Shown here one piece after another: positions 55,318-63,319 of a DNA stretch of 64,000 nt (its first letter is position 1; each line of letters begins with the position of its first letter). Under the pieces are notes generated by a model. It was not told where the DNA came from and did not search any database. It was given only the letters and a program-made list of their open reading frames with translations. Made by a program: the position numbers and the translations under genes. Source of the stretch: Myxococcales bacterium. GTDB lineage: Bacteria > Myxococcota_A > Polyangia > Fen-1088. The stretch is from contig JAGTJU010000004.1 of NCBI GenBank assembly GCA_022184915.1, forward strand, positions 666,057 to 730,056. Reading direction: 5' to 3'.

Positions 55318-56484
55318 ATGTCGAACGTCGAGCCGCTGCCTTCCTTTGAGTTTGCCTGCGCCGCTCGGGTGGTGTTCGGTGCGGGCTCCCTGGCCCGTTT
55401 GCCCTCACTCGTGACGGGCTTGGGCGCATCGTCCGTGCTCGTGGTCACAGGCCGGAGCACGGCACGGGCTGAGCCGTCGCTCGCCGCCTTACGGTCGGCA
55501 GGCCTGGCCGTGGACACGTTCTCGGTGCGGGGCGAGCCCACCGTGGAAACCGTTCGAGCGGGGGTGCTTGCCGGCCAGGGCTGTAGCGCCGTGGTCGCCC
55601 TGGGAGGCGGCAGCGCGATCGACGCGGCCAAAGCCATCGCGATCCTCCTCACCAATCGCGGCGATCCTCTCGACTACATCGAGGTCGTCGGCCGGGGGTT
55701 GCCTTTGACCCAGCCGTCGGTGCCCGTCGTGGCGGTGCCCACGACGGCGGGCACAGGGTCGGAGGTCACGCGCAACGCCGTCTTGGGGGTCCCGGAAGCC
55801 AAAGTCAAAGCCAGCATCCGGTCGCCCTTCATGCTGCCTGCCGTGGCCCTCGTGGATCCAGACCTCCTCGAAGGGGTGCCTCCCCAGGTGGTGAGGGCGA
55901 GTGGCCTCGACGCCCTGGCACAAAACATCGAACCGTTTTTGTCGGCCGCCGCCAACCCCCTCACCGACGCCCTGGCGCGGGAGGGCATTCGCCGCTCGGC
56001 CCGTTCGTTGAGACGCGCCTATTTCAGCCAAGGCGAGGCCTCCACGCGCGACGACCTCGCCTTGGCGAGTCTGCTCGGCGGCCTCTGTCTGGCCAACTCT
56101 GGGCTGGGGGTCGTACACGGCTTCGCGGCGCCACTCGGGGGCATGTTCGATGCGCCTCATGGTGCCGTCTGCGCCGCGTTGCTCGCTGCCAGCCTGGAGG
56201 TGAACCACCGGGCCCTGCAGCAACGCGCACCCGAACACCCGAGCCTGTCGCGGCTGGCCGAGCTAGGCGCGCTGCTCGGGGGTAAGCCGGATGCGCAGGC
56301 CGCCGTAGCCTGGGTGAAGGCTTTGTGCACCGAGCTCGACGTCCCGGGGCTCGGGGCGTACGGCCTGCGACCAGACGACCTTTCCGCTGTGGTCGAAAAG
56401 GGGCGCAACGCGAGCAGCATGAAGAAAAACCCGATTGTGCTGACAGACGCCGAGCTCACGGAGATCCTCGAACGTTCTTTGTGA
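55318..56484 (+). CDS. iron-containing alcohol dehydrogenase family protein
   Basis: 388 aa. Group III dehydrogenase with NAD loop GGGSAIDAAKAIA, then VPTTAGTGSEVTRNAV. The metal site retains Asp in GLDALAQNIEPF and the two later His in GVVHGFAAPLGGMFDAPHGA, but the first His (DALxH in many members) is Gln here; a DALTQ-type subgroup exists as I recall. The likely substrate is a small alcohol or aldehyde, or a maleylacetate-like acid. ATG 55318. Coupled by position with the ABM-domain gene. Confidence 0.88.
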   Translation: MSNVEPLPSFEFACAARVVFGAGSLARLPSLVTGLGASSVLVVTGRSTARAEPSLAALRSAGLAVDTFSVRGEPTVETVRAGVLAGQGCSAVVALGGGSAIDAAKAIAILLTNRGDPLDYIEVVGRGLPLTQPSVPVVAVPTTAGTGSEVTRNAVLGVPEAKVKASIRSPFMLPAVALVDPDLLEGVPPQVVRASGLDALAQNIEPFLSAAANPLTDALAREGIRRSARSLRRAYFSQGEASTRDDLALASLLGGLCLANSGLGVVHGFAAPLGGMFDAPHGAVCAALLAASLEVNHRALQQRAPEHPSLSRLAELGALLGGKPDAQAAVAWVKALCTELDVPGLGAYGLRPDDLSAVVEKGRNASSMKKNPIVLTDAELTEILERSL

Positions 56485-56565
56485 GGCTCTCCTGGCAGGT
56501 TTTGCCGCGCTTGCCCGCTGTTTTCCATTTCTCACCCTGAAGGCGCTCGTGCTAAAGAGCCGCGC

Positions 56566-57678
56566 ATGTCCAAGCACGTAGGCATCGTTGGATGGCGCGG
56601 CATGGTGGGTTCCGTTCTGCTCGACCGCATGATCGAAGAGCGGGATTTCGACCACGTCGAGGCACATTTCTTCTCCACGTCGCAGGCCGGTCAACCCGGT
56701 CCCCTCGTGGGGCAGAAAGCCACGGGCTCGCTGCAAGACGCCACCCAGGTGGCGGCGCTCGCCAAGATGGACGTCATCATCAGCTGCCAGGGCGGCGACT
56801 ACACGAAAGAGATGCACCCCGCGTTGCGGAAGTCGGGGTGGAAGGGCTACTGGATCGATGCGGCCAGCACGCTGCGCATGGACCCGGGGGCCGTGATCGT
56901 GCTCGATCCGGTCAACGAAAGCGTCATGCGAAAGGCGATTGCCGCTGGGGTCAAGGATCTCATTGGTGGAAACTGCACGGTGAGTCTCATGCTCATGGCC
57001 ACGGCCGAGCTGTTCCGGCAGGGCTGGGTTCAGTGGGTGAACGCCTCGACCTACCAGGCGGCTTCGGGCGCAGGCGCCAAGAACATGCGTGAGTTGGTCG
57101 CGCAGATGCGCTCCATCGGTCACGCAGCGTCCGACTTGGTGGACGATCCGGCCGCCTCGGCCTTGGCCTTGGACAAGCGCGTAATGGAGACCCTGCACGG
57201 GGAGACCTTCCCAAAGAAGGAGTTTGGTGCACCGCTTGCGGCGAGCCTCATCCCATACATCGACCGGGCGGTTGACGACGGTCAGACTCGGGAGGAGTGG
57301 AAGGGCATGGTCGAGGCCAACAAGATCCTCGGCACGAACCCGGCCATTCCGGTGGATGGCGTTTGTGTGCGGGTGGGCGCCATGCGGTCGCACAGCCAGG
57401 CGCTGACGATCAAGCTGACCAAAGACGTTCCTCTCGACGAGGTGAACGACGCGCTCGCGCGTAGCAATGCGTGGGTCCGCGTCGTCCCCAACACAAAGGA
57501 AGACACGCTGCGGAGCCTCAGCCCAGCGGCGGTCAGTGGTACCCTGGACGTGGCGATCGGACGCGTCCGGAAGATGAAGATGGGCAACGACTTCGTGTCG
57601 GCCTTCACGGTGGGTGATCAACTCCTGTGGGGCGCGGCCGAGCCTCTGCGCCGCACCCTGCGCATGCTCATCGACTGA
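56566..57678 (+). CDS. asd: aspartate-semialdehyde dehydrogenase
   Basis: 370 aa, E. coli-type Asd. NADP-dependent reduction of aspartyl phosphate to aspartate semialdehyde for Lys, Thr, Met and diaminopimelate synthesis. GIVGWRGMVGSVLLDRM (cofactor loop), IISCQGGDYTKEM, GGNCTVSLM (catalytic Cys about 135), STYQAASGAGAKNM and VRVGAMRSHSQALTIKL (catalytic His). ATG 56566. Convergent with imuB across only 11 nt. Confidence 0.95.
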   Translation: MSKHVGIVGWRGMVGSVLLDRMIEERDFDHVEAHFFSTSQAGQPGPLVGQKATGSLQDATQVAALAKMDVIISCQGGDYTKEMHPALRKSGWKGYWIDAASTLRMDPGAVIVLDPVNESVMRKAIAAGVKDLIGGNCTVSLMLMATAELFRQGWVQWVNASTYQAASGAGAKNMRELVAQMRSIGHAASDLVDDPAASALALDKRVMETLHGETFPKKEFGAPLAASLIPYIDRAVDDGQTREEWKGMVEANKILGTNPAIPVDGVCVRVGAMRSHSQALTIKLTKDVPLDEVNDALARSNAWVRVVPNTKEDTLRSLSPAAVSGTLDVAIGRVRKMKMGNDFVSAFTVGDQLLWGAAEPLRRTLRMLID

Positions 57679-57689
57679 CCGTCGATGGT

Positions 57690-59288
57690 TCAATCGTAGT
57701 ACCCATCTACGAACCAGTGGCCGGTTTGCCGATCCTGGTGGAGCCGGTAAAGTGCGCCATCCGAGGCATGGACGTCCCAGTAGTCCCGGCTCCAGCCCTC
57801 GTCTTTCCACCAGGCCCCCGCCGCGCGGTAGGGGCCTGCCGCTACCAGAACGCGTGCGCTCAGCTGGGGCCCCCGGATGGCGGTGGGGCCGTCACGGCCC
57901 ATCAAGATCTCCACGGGGTGGGGGGGACGGTAGCGGCGCATGCCAAGACAGGGCGTCGTGGCTGCGTGGTCACGGGCTTTTCCGGCGGCCCCGTGGCTTA
58001 CCTGCGGCTCTTTGAGGGGGGGGCCCTGTCCTTGCCACTTCACCACGTGGCAGAGCTCTTCCTTGTAGCTATCGGCGGCAGCCGGGGCGCCCACGTTCTC
58101 GGGGCCCACCAGCGCGGCCAGGCGGGCCAGGGTGGCCGCCATACGTTCGGGTGCGGGGCCCGCAGGACGTAGAAAATCGAGCTGAACGGGGCGTACGCAG
58201 GCGGGTCGCGCCAGAAGGTCGGCCCCTACCACGGGCGAAAGGGGGGGGCGTCGGGCGATGTCGAGGCGCAGGAGTTGGAGCAAGGTTTGTGGGTCCCGGG
58301 TAGGCGCCCCCAAGTCCACGTCGCGTACGTCGAAGCCCCTCGGCTCCAGACGCAAGCGCACCGTCACGCCGCTACAAGCCAAATTTCGGCAGGCCAGGCG
58401 CGTGAGCACCCGATCGACGAGGCCCCGCAGCACGAATGCCAGCGGCTCGAGGGTCTCGATGGCAAAGTCGAAAGAGCTGCCCTCTTCCACGGCGTCGGGC
58501 GGTAAACGGGGCGTGAAGGGTTCGTCGTCGCGACCCGAAGCCAATCGGTGGAGCCGGGCGCCGACGTCTCCCAGGCGCAAAGCCACCTGGTCGAGGGGCA
58601 GCGCCGCCAGGTCACCCAACCGACGCAAGCCCCATGTGTGCAGCCGTTCGAGCAGCTCGTCACGCTGTCGTGTAGCGGACGCGTCGGTGGTGTCTTCATC
58701 TCCCGTGGGCCACAGGGCTGCAAGTCCCGTCTCGAGTGGCAGGGGCGCCAAGAACGCAGCGGCAGCCGTCGCCCTGTCAGGCACCATCACGTGATCGCCC
58801 GTGGTGGCACGGCTGGCCACACGGGCCAGGCCCGGGCTGCCCGCCACGGCCACCCGAACGGAAAGACCCAGGTGCGCTGCCCGCCCCGCCACCGCGCGCA
58901 TGATCTCGCTTTCCCCCCCAGGGTGCAGCTGCATCAGATCACCGACCTCGAAGAACACGCGGCCGGGTTCGCTTTGCACACGGGGGGCGAAGCTGAACCC
59001 CACGTCTGCCAACGCGGCTTGTGCGGCTTGCGTGTCGGCTTCGCTACGCACCTGCACCTCGAGCCGTGCTTCCGTATGAGCACTGCCCACGGCGCGTGCC
59101 TGGTGCACGGTGATCCCCTTGCGAATGCCCGTCTGTGCCGCTGCGGCGGTCATCCCCACCACGCGGGCTCGTTCACCGGGGCCGGCGGCCAAAACGATGG
59201 CTTGCTGCCGTTGCTGCAGCCACTCGGGCGACCGACGCAGCAACGCCTGCAAGGCGATCTGGGGGGCATAGACACAGGCGATGCGCAT
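57690..59288 (-). CDS. imuB: ImuB-like catalytically inactive Y-family polymerase
   Basis: 532 aa. Y-family fold lacking the catalytic acidic residues: the N-terminus reads MRIACVYAPQIALQAL where active members have a metal Asp plus SFYASVE, and no DE pair of motif III is seen. C-terminal finger/PAD regions (RRLGDLAALPLDQVALRLG HhH-like) and an ImuB-type tail (SRDYWDVHASDGALYRLHQD) follow. In the mutasome ImuB bridges the beta clamp, ImuA and DnaE2/ImuC for DNA-damage-induced mutagenesis. It lies 63 nt after imuA. No dnaE2 lies next to it. Confidence 0.87.
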   Translation of the reverse strand: MRIACVYAPQIALQALLRRSPEWLQQRQQAIVLAAGPGERARVVGMTAAAAQTGIRKGITVHQARAVGSAHTEARLEVQVRSEADTQAAQAALADVGFSFAPRVQSEPGRVFFEVGDLMQLHPGGESEIMRAVAGRAAHLGLSVRVAVAGSPGLARVASRATTGDHVMVPDRATAAAAFLAPLPLETGLAALWPTGDEDTTDASATRQRDELLERLHTWGLRRLGDLAALPLDQVALRLGDVGARLHRLASGRDDEPFTPRLPPDAVEEGSSFDFAIETLEPLAFVLRGLVDRVLTRLACRNLACSGVTVRLRLEPRGFDVRDVDLGAPTRDPQTLLQLLRLDIARRPPLSPVVGADLLARPACVRPVQLDFLRPAGPAPERMAATLARLAALVGPENVGAPAAADSYKEELCHVVKWQGQGPPLKEPQVSHGAAGKARDHAATTPCLGMRRYRPPHPVEILMGRDGPTAIRGPQLSARVLVAAGPYRAAGAWWKDEGWSRDYWDVHASDGALYRLHQDRQTGHWFVDGYYD

Positions 59289-59351
59289 GACGTGGGTCCC
59301 TGCAAATCAGGCGAGTGGCCCCTCTGATGAGCAGGGCCCCGTGAGCCTGTC

Positions 59352-60068
59352 TCATGCCGCCACCTGGTGCGGAGGGTGGCGTGGCCACGCAAGGGGCAGG
59401 GGCCTGAAGGTGTTGGCAGGATCCAGACCCGCTCCCTGGACGGCCCGCTCGAGGTGAAGCCGCGTGTGCACCTCGAGCAGAAGGGGGGAGGCTTCGGGAT
59501 GTGCTCGAAACACCGGTCTGCCCGGATCGAGCCTCAGTCCGACACGGGCCTGCAGCCCCTGTGGGCGAAACGGGCTGCTGAGCACGACGGCCGTACGTTG
59601 GACGGTGGCCGTGCGCTTGAGCCGCTGCCAGGCGGCCGTGGGCACCCGTACGGGGAGATCCCCGAAATCGATTGCCAGCAACCCAAACCCTCCCGCCGAG
59701 AGCACCAGATCGGCCGCAGGGAGTGCCTGGCTATCGTGGCAACGCACCCACAACAGACGCTCGAGCGGCACACCCAGCGTTTGTGCCCAGCGTGGATCCA
59801 GGCCTCCGCCCACATCGATCAGGGCGGCCGCCTCCCCCGCCGCAAGAGCCTGGGCTATCGCCAAACATAGCAACGTGGTTCGGCCGCTCCCCCGAGGCCC
59901 TGCCAGCTCACTCAACGCCCCCCGAGGCCATCCGCCTCCCAAAACGTCATCCACCGCCGCCATGCCCGTGCCCAGCTTTCCTCCCGATTCCGCTTCTCGT
60001 CGCTCCAAGACCCGCGCCGGGACCAAGTGCGCGGCGAGGGCCGAAGACCAAGTTGCCATGAAGCTCAT
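59352..60068 (-). CDS. imuA: ImuA-like RecA-fold protein
   Basis: 238 aa. RecA-like core with LGTGMAAVDDVLGGGWPRGALSELAG, then the P-loop position GPRGSGRTT, where the usual Lys is Arg63. The Walker B-like strand is GLLAIDFGDL. ImuA works with ImuB in SOS mutagenesis and has been reported to lack or vary ATP-binding residues. Two starts are possible: ATG 60068 (MSFMATW) or ATG 60059 (MATW). If the promoter proposed at 60067-60094 is right, the second is the real one. Confidence 0.85.
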   Translation of the reverse strand: MSFMATWSSALAAHLVPARVLERREAESGGKLGTGMAAVDDVLGGGWPRGALSELAGPRGSGRTTLLCLAIAQALAAGEAAALIDVGGGLDPRWAQTLGVPLERLLWVRCHDSQALPAADLVLSAGGFGLLAIDFGDLPVRVPTAAWQRLKRTATVQRTAVVLSSPFRPQGLQARVGLRLDPGRPVFRAHPEASPLLLEVHTRLHLERAVQGAGLDPANTFRPLPLAWPRHPPHQVAA

Positions 60069-60094
60069 GGTAACTGTTCATTTGTTCAGGTCAA
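60067..60094 (-). promoter_or_regulatory. imuAB promoter with embedded LexA (SOS) box
   Basis: Minus strand: TTGACC (60089-60094), 16-bp spacer, TACCAT (60067-60072). The plus-strand site at 60074-60089 (CTGTTCATTTGTTCAG) matches 15 of 16 positions of CTRHAMRYBYGTTCAG, the motif I recall for Myxococcus xanthus LexA, and overlaps the spacer and -35 edge. Confidence 0.6.
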
Positions 60095-60204
60095 GCCTGG
60101 CGCGCAGGCATTCTTCCAGGGCTTCGAGATCATTGACGAAGCCGTCGCCCCCGGCCTCGCTCTCCGCACGTGGAGCGCACGCAGGTGCGCAGCGATCCGA
60201 GGCG

Positions 60205-60669
60205 CTACGGTTCGCGCAGCGTTTTGGGACGGCCCCCGCGGGCCATCTGGCGCAGGGCGCGTAACCGGTCGAGATCCTGATCGGTACGGCCCGCGAGCTC
60301 CCGCCAGATCTGCAGCAGTGTGGCCAGATCGGAGAGCCGGGCGCCTGTGAGTGCGTCGACGGGGAGATCGCGTTCGAGGTAGGCCATATCTGTCTCGGGG
60401 ATCACGGCCACGCTTTCCAGGGCCGCGATCCCATCCGCGAAGGCACGGGTCTGGCCGCTGCCAAAGACGGCCTCGGAAAGGTGAGCCCCGAGCGCCTGAG
60501 ACAACGCGTGATGGGCGCGCAGGTACGTCGTGGGGCCCGGCCGCTCGACAAAGGCTTCGACGCTCGGCAGACAAGCCTCACGCCCCGGGGGCGGGAGCAG
60601 CCGAAGGACCTTCACCGCATGAGCATGCAGGCGGCAGGCGAGTCGATCCTGGGCCAGCCCCGGGTTCAT
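60205..60669 (-). CDS. unknown 154-aa protein, last gene of the motor operon
   Basis: Not recognised. Soluble, helical, Leu- and Arg-rich (LRLLPPPGREACLPSVEAFVE, DLATLLQIWRELAGRTDQDLDRLRALRQMARGG). No signal peptide or membrane helix. ATG 60669 overlaps the stop of the MotB-like gene by 4 nt, so it is coupled to the motor genes and probably works with them in the cytoplasm. A DUF2894-like identity is possible by analogy with proteobacterial DUF3348-DUF802-OmpA-DUF2894 clusters I recall, but I cannot confirm it. Reading on past the stop in another frame gives GGDGFVNDLEALEECL until 60078, perhaps chance or a frameshifted tail. Confidence 0.65.
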   Translation of the reverse strand: MNPGLAQDRLACRLHAHAVKVLRLLPPPGREACLPSVEAFVERPGPTTYLRAHHALSQALGAHLSEAVFGSGQTRAFADGIAALESVAVIPETDMAYLERDLPVDALTGARLSDLATLLQIWRELAGRTDQDLDRLRALRQMARGGRPKTLREP

Positions 60670-61298
60670 CGCGACGCTACGGTGGTGATGGGAACCAGCA
60701 AAACCTCGATGCGGCGGTTCAGACGGCGGCCCGCATCGTCGGCGTTCGACGCGCGCGGATGGTGCTCGCCGAAGCCTGCCGCCACCACACGATCGGCGGG
60801 CACCCCCGCCGCCATCAGCACCCGCGTGACGGCGAGCGCCCGGGCGGTGGAGAGATCCCAGTTGCTGGCAAATCGCCCCGGGCGAATGGGCTTGTCATCG
60901 GTGTGGCCTCCGATGAGGGCCATCTGGTTCGGCTCGGCCTCGAGCAGGCGGGCGAGGGCCTCACCCATCTGCTGCATCAACTGCTCGCCTTCGGGGCGCA
61001 GAGCGTCCGCCCCGGAATCGAAGAGCACCTCACCCTGCAGGATCACCTTGTCGCCTTCGATGTCCACCACCCCCCGTGGGGCCAGCGCCCGCAGCCGGCG
61101 CTCGATGCGGGCCTTCTCTTCCTTGAGGTGAGTGAGTGCCGCATCGGCGGCGCGGAGGCGGCTGACCAAGCGATGTTGCGCCACGAGTGCGATCAACATC
61201 AGCAGCACCACCGCCGCCAACACCAGGGTAACCGCATCGACGAAGGGCGGCCAAACGTTGACGGGGAACAGGCGGCGGCGCGACAGGCCGGCTCTCAC
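60666..61298 (-). CDS. MotB/ZorB-like stator protein with OmpA peptidoglycan-binding domain
   Basis: 210 aa. A short cytoplasmic N-terminus, then one membrane helix (about 17-40) that begins PFVDAVTLVLAAVV; Asp21 sits where MotB, ZorB and PomB have the ion-carrying aspartate. A coiled segment (about 45-75) leads to an OmpA/MotB domain with GGHTDDKPI, LSTARALAVTRVLMAAGV, ADRVVAAGFGEHHP and GRRLNRRIEV for peptidoglycan binding. It should anchor a 5:2 ion-driven rotor-stator complex with the upstream MotA-like protein. GTG 61298 overlaps the previous stop (GTGA); GGAGG at 7 nt. Confidence 0.88.
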   Translation of the reverse strand: MRAGLSRRRLFPVNVWPPFVDAVTLVLAAVVLLMLIALVAQHRLVSRLRAADAALTHLKEEKARIERRLRALAPRGVVDIEGDKVILQGEVLFDSGADALRPEGEQLMQQMGEALARLLEAEPNQMALIGGHTDDKPIRPGRFASNWDLSTARALAVTRVLMAAGVPADRVVAAGFGEHHPRASNADDAGRRLNRRIEVLLVPITTVASR

Positions 61299-63319
61299 GA
61301 GCGTGCCTCCTGGATCTCCGATGCCTCTGGCTCGCGCGACAGCCGCACCAGGCTGGCCAGCCGTTCGAGCCCATCGCCCACACGTTCGAGTTCCGCCAGC
61401 ACCATGGCCGAGCCGTGGGTGGCGTCGCTCTGGGCGGCCAGCAGCGCCACCTCGTGGGTCATGCGTTCGAGTTCCGTGGTCAGCGCTGCGAGCCGGGGTC
61501 CGAGCGGAGCCAGGGTGCCGTCGAAGGCCTTGGCCGCGTCCACTAGGCGCTCGGCGGCTTGATTGAGCCGCTCGCCGCTCTTCACCGTCGTTTCGCCGAG
61601 TCCAGCGACCACCTGCGCGGTGGCGTCGGCCAGGGCCTCGGCGTGCTGGCGGGCGGTCTGCGCCAGGCTTTCCATCGCCTCTCGACCACTCTCTGAGAGG
61701 CGGGAGGCCGCCTGGGTCAGGCTCTCGCCGTGAGCTGTGGCGGCGTCCGCCAAGGCTGCGACCGCCTGCGCCTCGCTGCGGGCTACCTGCGCGGCCGCCT
61801 CCGCCAGGAAAGCGCCTTGCTTCGTCGCCAGTCCGGTCAAGGTCTCCACGACCTGCCGTTCACTGTGCGCCACCTGCGCGGCCGTCTCGTGGAGGGCCTC
61901 GGTTTGGCGTGAGGCGGCCTCGGCCAAAGCTTGTACGGCGCGCTCTTCACTGCGCGCCACTTGCGTGACCGCTCGTGCCAGCGCTTCGCTGACATGAGTC
62001 GTGGTCTGAGCCAGGATCTCAGCGTGCGCGTGCGCGGCCCGTGCCAAGGCCTCCGAGGTCTCGGCCGAGGCGCCCTGCGCAACCTCGGAGATCCGTGTGG
62101 CCATGGCTGCCATCGCCTCCACGTTCGAGGCAAGGGCTTGCTGCACGTCCTGGCGCCCGGCGGCCTCCCGGGCGAAGAGGGGAGACAAGGTCGCACCGAG
62201 GGCCGCCGTGGAGGCCTCCACGGCATGCGCCGTTTCCACCATCACAGTGGCAGCCGTCTCTCCCAGGGTCTTCGCCACAGCCTGCTTCTGGCTTTCGAGA
62301 CGCTCCGTGAGACGTGTGACGGCTTGGGTCATCTGCAGGAGCTGCTGTTGTGTGGCCTCGCTCAGCCGGTCGCTGACCTGTGCCGCCAGCGCGCTCACGC
62401 TGGTCTCGATCCCCGCGGCCGTCTTCGCCAGAGTGGCCGCGCTGCTCTCGCCGTAGGTGCTCACGGCGCGGCTGGTGGTTTCTGCGGCCCCTCCCAGCTT
62501 GGCCGCAAGCTCGACGAAACGTTGTTCCTGCGTGCGGTTCAGGGTCAGCGTGGCTTCACTCAGGGACTCAGCGACCGCCTTGGCGATCTGGGTCTCCATG
62601 TGCGTGAGCGCGGCCACCGTGCGCTCGGCGGCATCTTCGGTACGGGGCCAAAGCGCCGGAACCAGGTGGTGATGGGTCAGGTCTTCCAGGGTGGCAAGCG
62701 CCTGCTCCTCGTGCAGCACCAGATCGCCCTGCGCCAGCGAGAGCGCCAACGTCACCACGATGGCCACCAAGCTGGCACCGAAGGTCACATGCAGGCCCGC
62801 CAACGGCGCAGCCAGGAGACTCAGGGTGTGGTTTGCGCTTTCCTCGGACAAAAGAGGCGCCACTTTGCCCAGGGTCTCCATGAGGCCGGCGAACGTACCC
62901 ACGAGGCCCACGAGAACGGTGGTGGCGACCAGATAGCGCCCAAGGTACGCGCGGCTGGCTTCCTGTGCCGCCGTGGCTTCGGCCAGGGCCCCGAGGTCCG
63001 GCCGAGCTCCCGCCGCCTTGATCGCCTCGAGCCGGGCGCGCCGGCCCTCGAGCAGGCTTCCACCGGGCGGGGAGGCTGCGAGCTGGACGAGCTCCTCGTG
63101 AATGCGCCGGCGGGCGAACGCCAGGCTCGCCATGCCCACTACGGTGATGATGCCCAAGGTGGCCACGGCCAAAACACCCAAGACCAACCCGGCTCGAAGA
63201 TAGGTGGTCCAGGCCAGCCCGGAGGCCACGAGCCCAACAGCCGCGAGTAGCCCTGACAGCCCCCAACGCACACGGCTGAGCGACAGCTGGGCCGCCCATC
63301 GGACCACGCGACGTTTCAT
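61295..63319 (-). CDS. MotA/TolQ/ExbB-like channel with very long coiled-coil tail (ZorA/DUF802-like)
   Basis: About 674 aa. Two N-terminal helices (about 20-68), then the MotA/ExbB core pair (TTVLVGLVGTFAGLMETLG, about 133-149, and PLAGLHVTFGASLVAIVVTLALSLA, about 172-196). The remaining 450 or so residues are an Ala/Glu/Gln-rich helical, coiled-coil tail with four tandem 29-residue repeats (about 444-559). A pore plus a long cytoplasmic tail is the ZorA design. In proteobacterial DUF802 proteins, as I recall, a similar core also precedes repeats. ATG 63319 overlaps the upstream stop (ATGA) with GGAGG 5 nt before; a GTG at 63325 is less likely. Confidence 0.88.
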   Translation of the reverse strand: MKRRVVRWAAQLSLSRVRWGLSGLLAAVGLVASGLAWTTYLRAGLVLGVLAVATLGIITVVGMASLAFARRRIHEELVQLAASPPGGSLLEGRRARLEAIKAAGARPDLGALAEATAAQEASRAYLGRYLVATTVLVGLVGTFAGLMETLGKVAPLLSEESANHTLSLLAAPLAGLHVTFGASLVAIVVTLALSLAQGDLVLHEEQALATLEDLTHHHLVPALWPRTEDAAERTVAALTHMETQIAKAVAESLSEATLTLNRTQEQRFVELAAKLGGAAETTSRAVSTYGESSAATLAKTAAGIETSVSALAAQVSDRLSEATQQQLLQMTQAVTRLTERLESQKQAVAKTLGETAATVMVETAHAVEASTAALGATLSPLFAREAAGRQDVQQALASNVEAMAAMATRISEVAQGASAETSEALARAAHAHAEILAQTTTHVSEALARAVTQVARSEERAVQALAEAASRQTEALHETAAQVAHSERQVVETLTGLATKQGAFLAEAAAQVARSEAQAVAALADAATAHGESLTQAASRLSESGREAMESLAQTARQHAEALADATAQVVAGLGETTVKSGERLNQAAERLVDAAKAFDGTLAPLGPRLAALTTELERMTHEVALLAAQSDATHGSAMVLAELERVGDGLERLASLVRLSREPEASEIQEARS
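61643..61990 (-). repeat. four tandem 87-bp (29-aa) repeats in the motor tail
   Basis: Units 61904-61990, 61817-61903, 61730-61816 and 61643-61729. Shared pattern: x-E-x-L-x-x-(A/T)-A-x-Q-V-A-x-S-E-x-x-(A/V)-V-x-x-L-A-x-x-A-x-x-Q/H. Confidence 0.8.
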
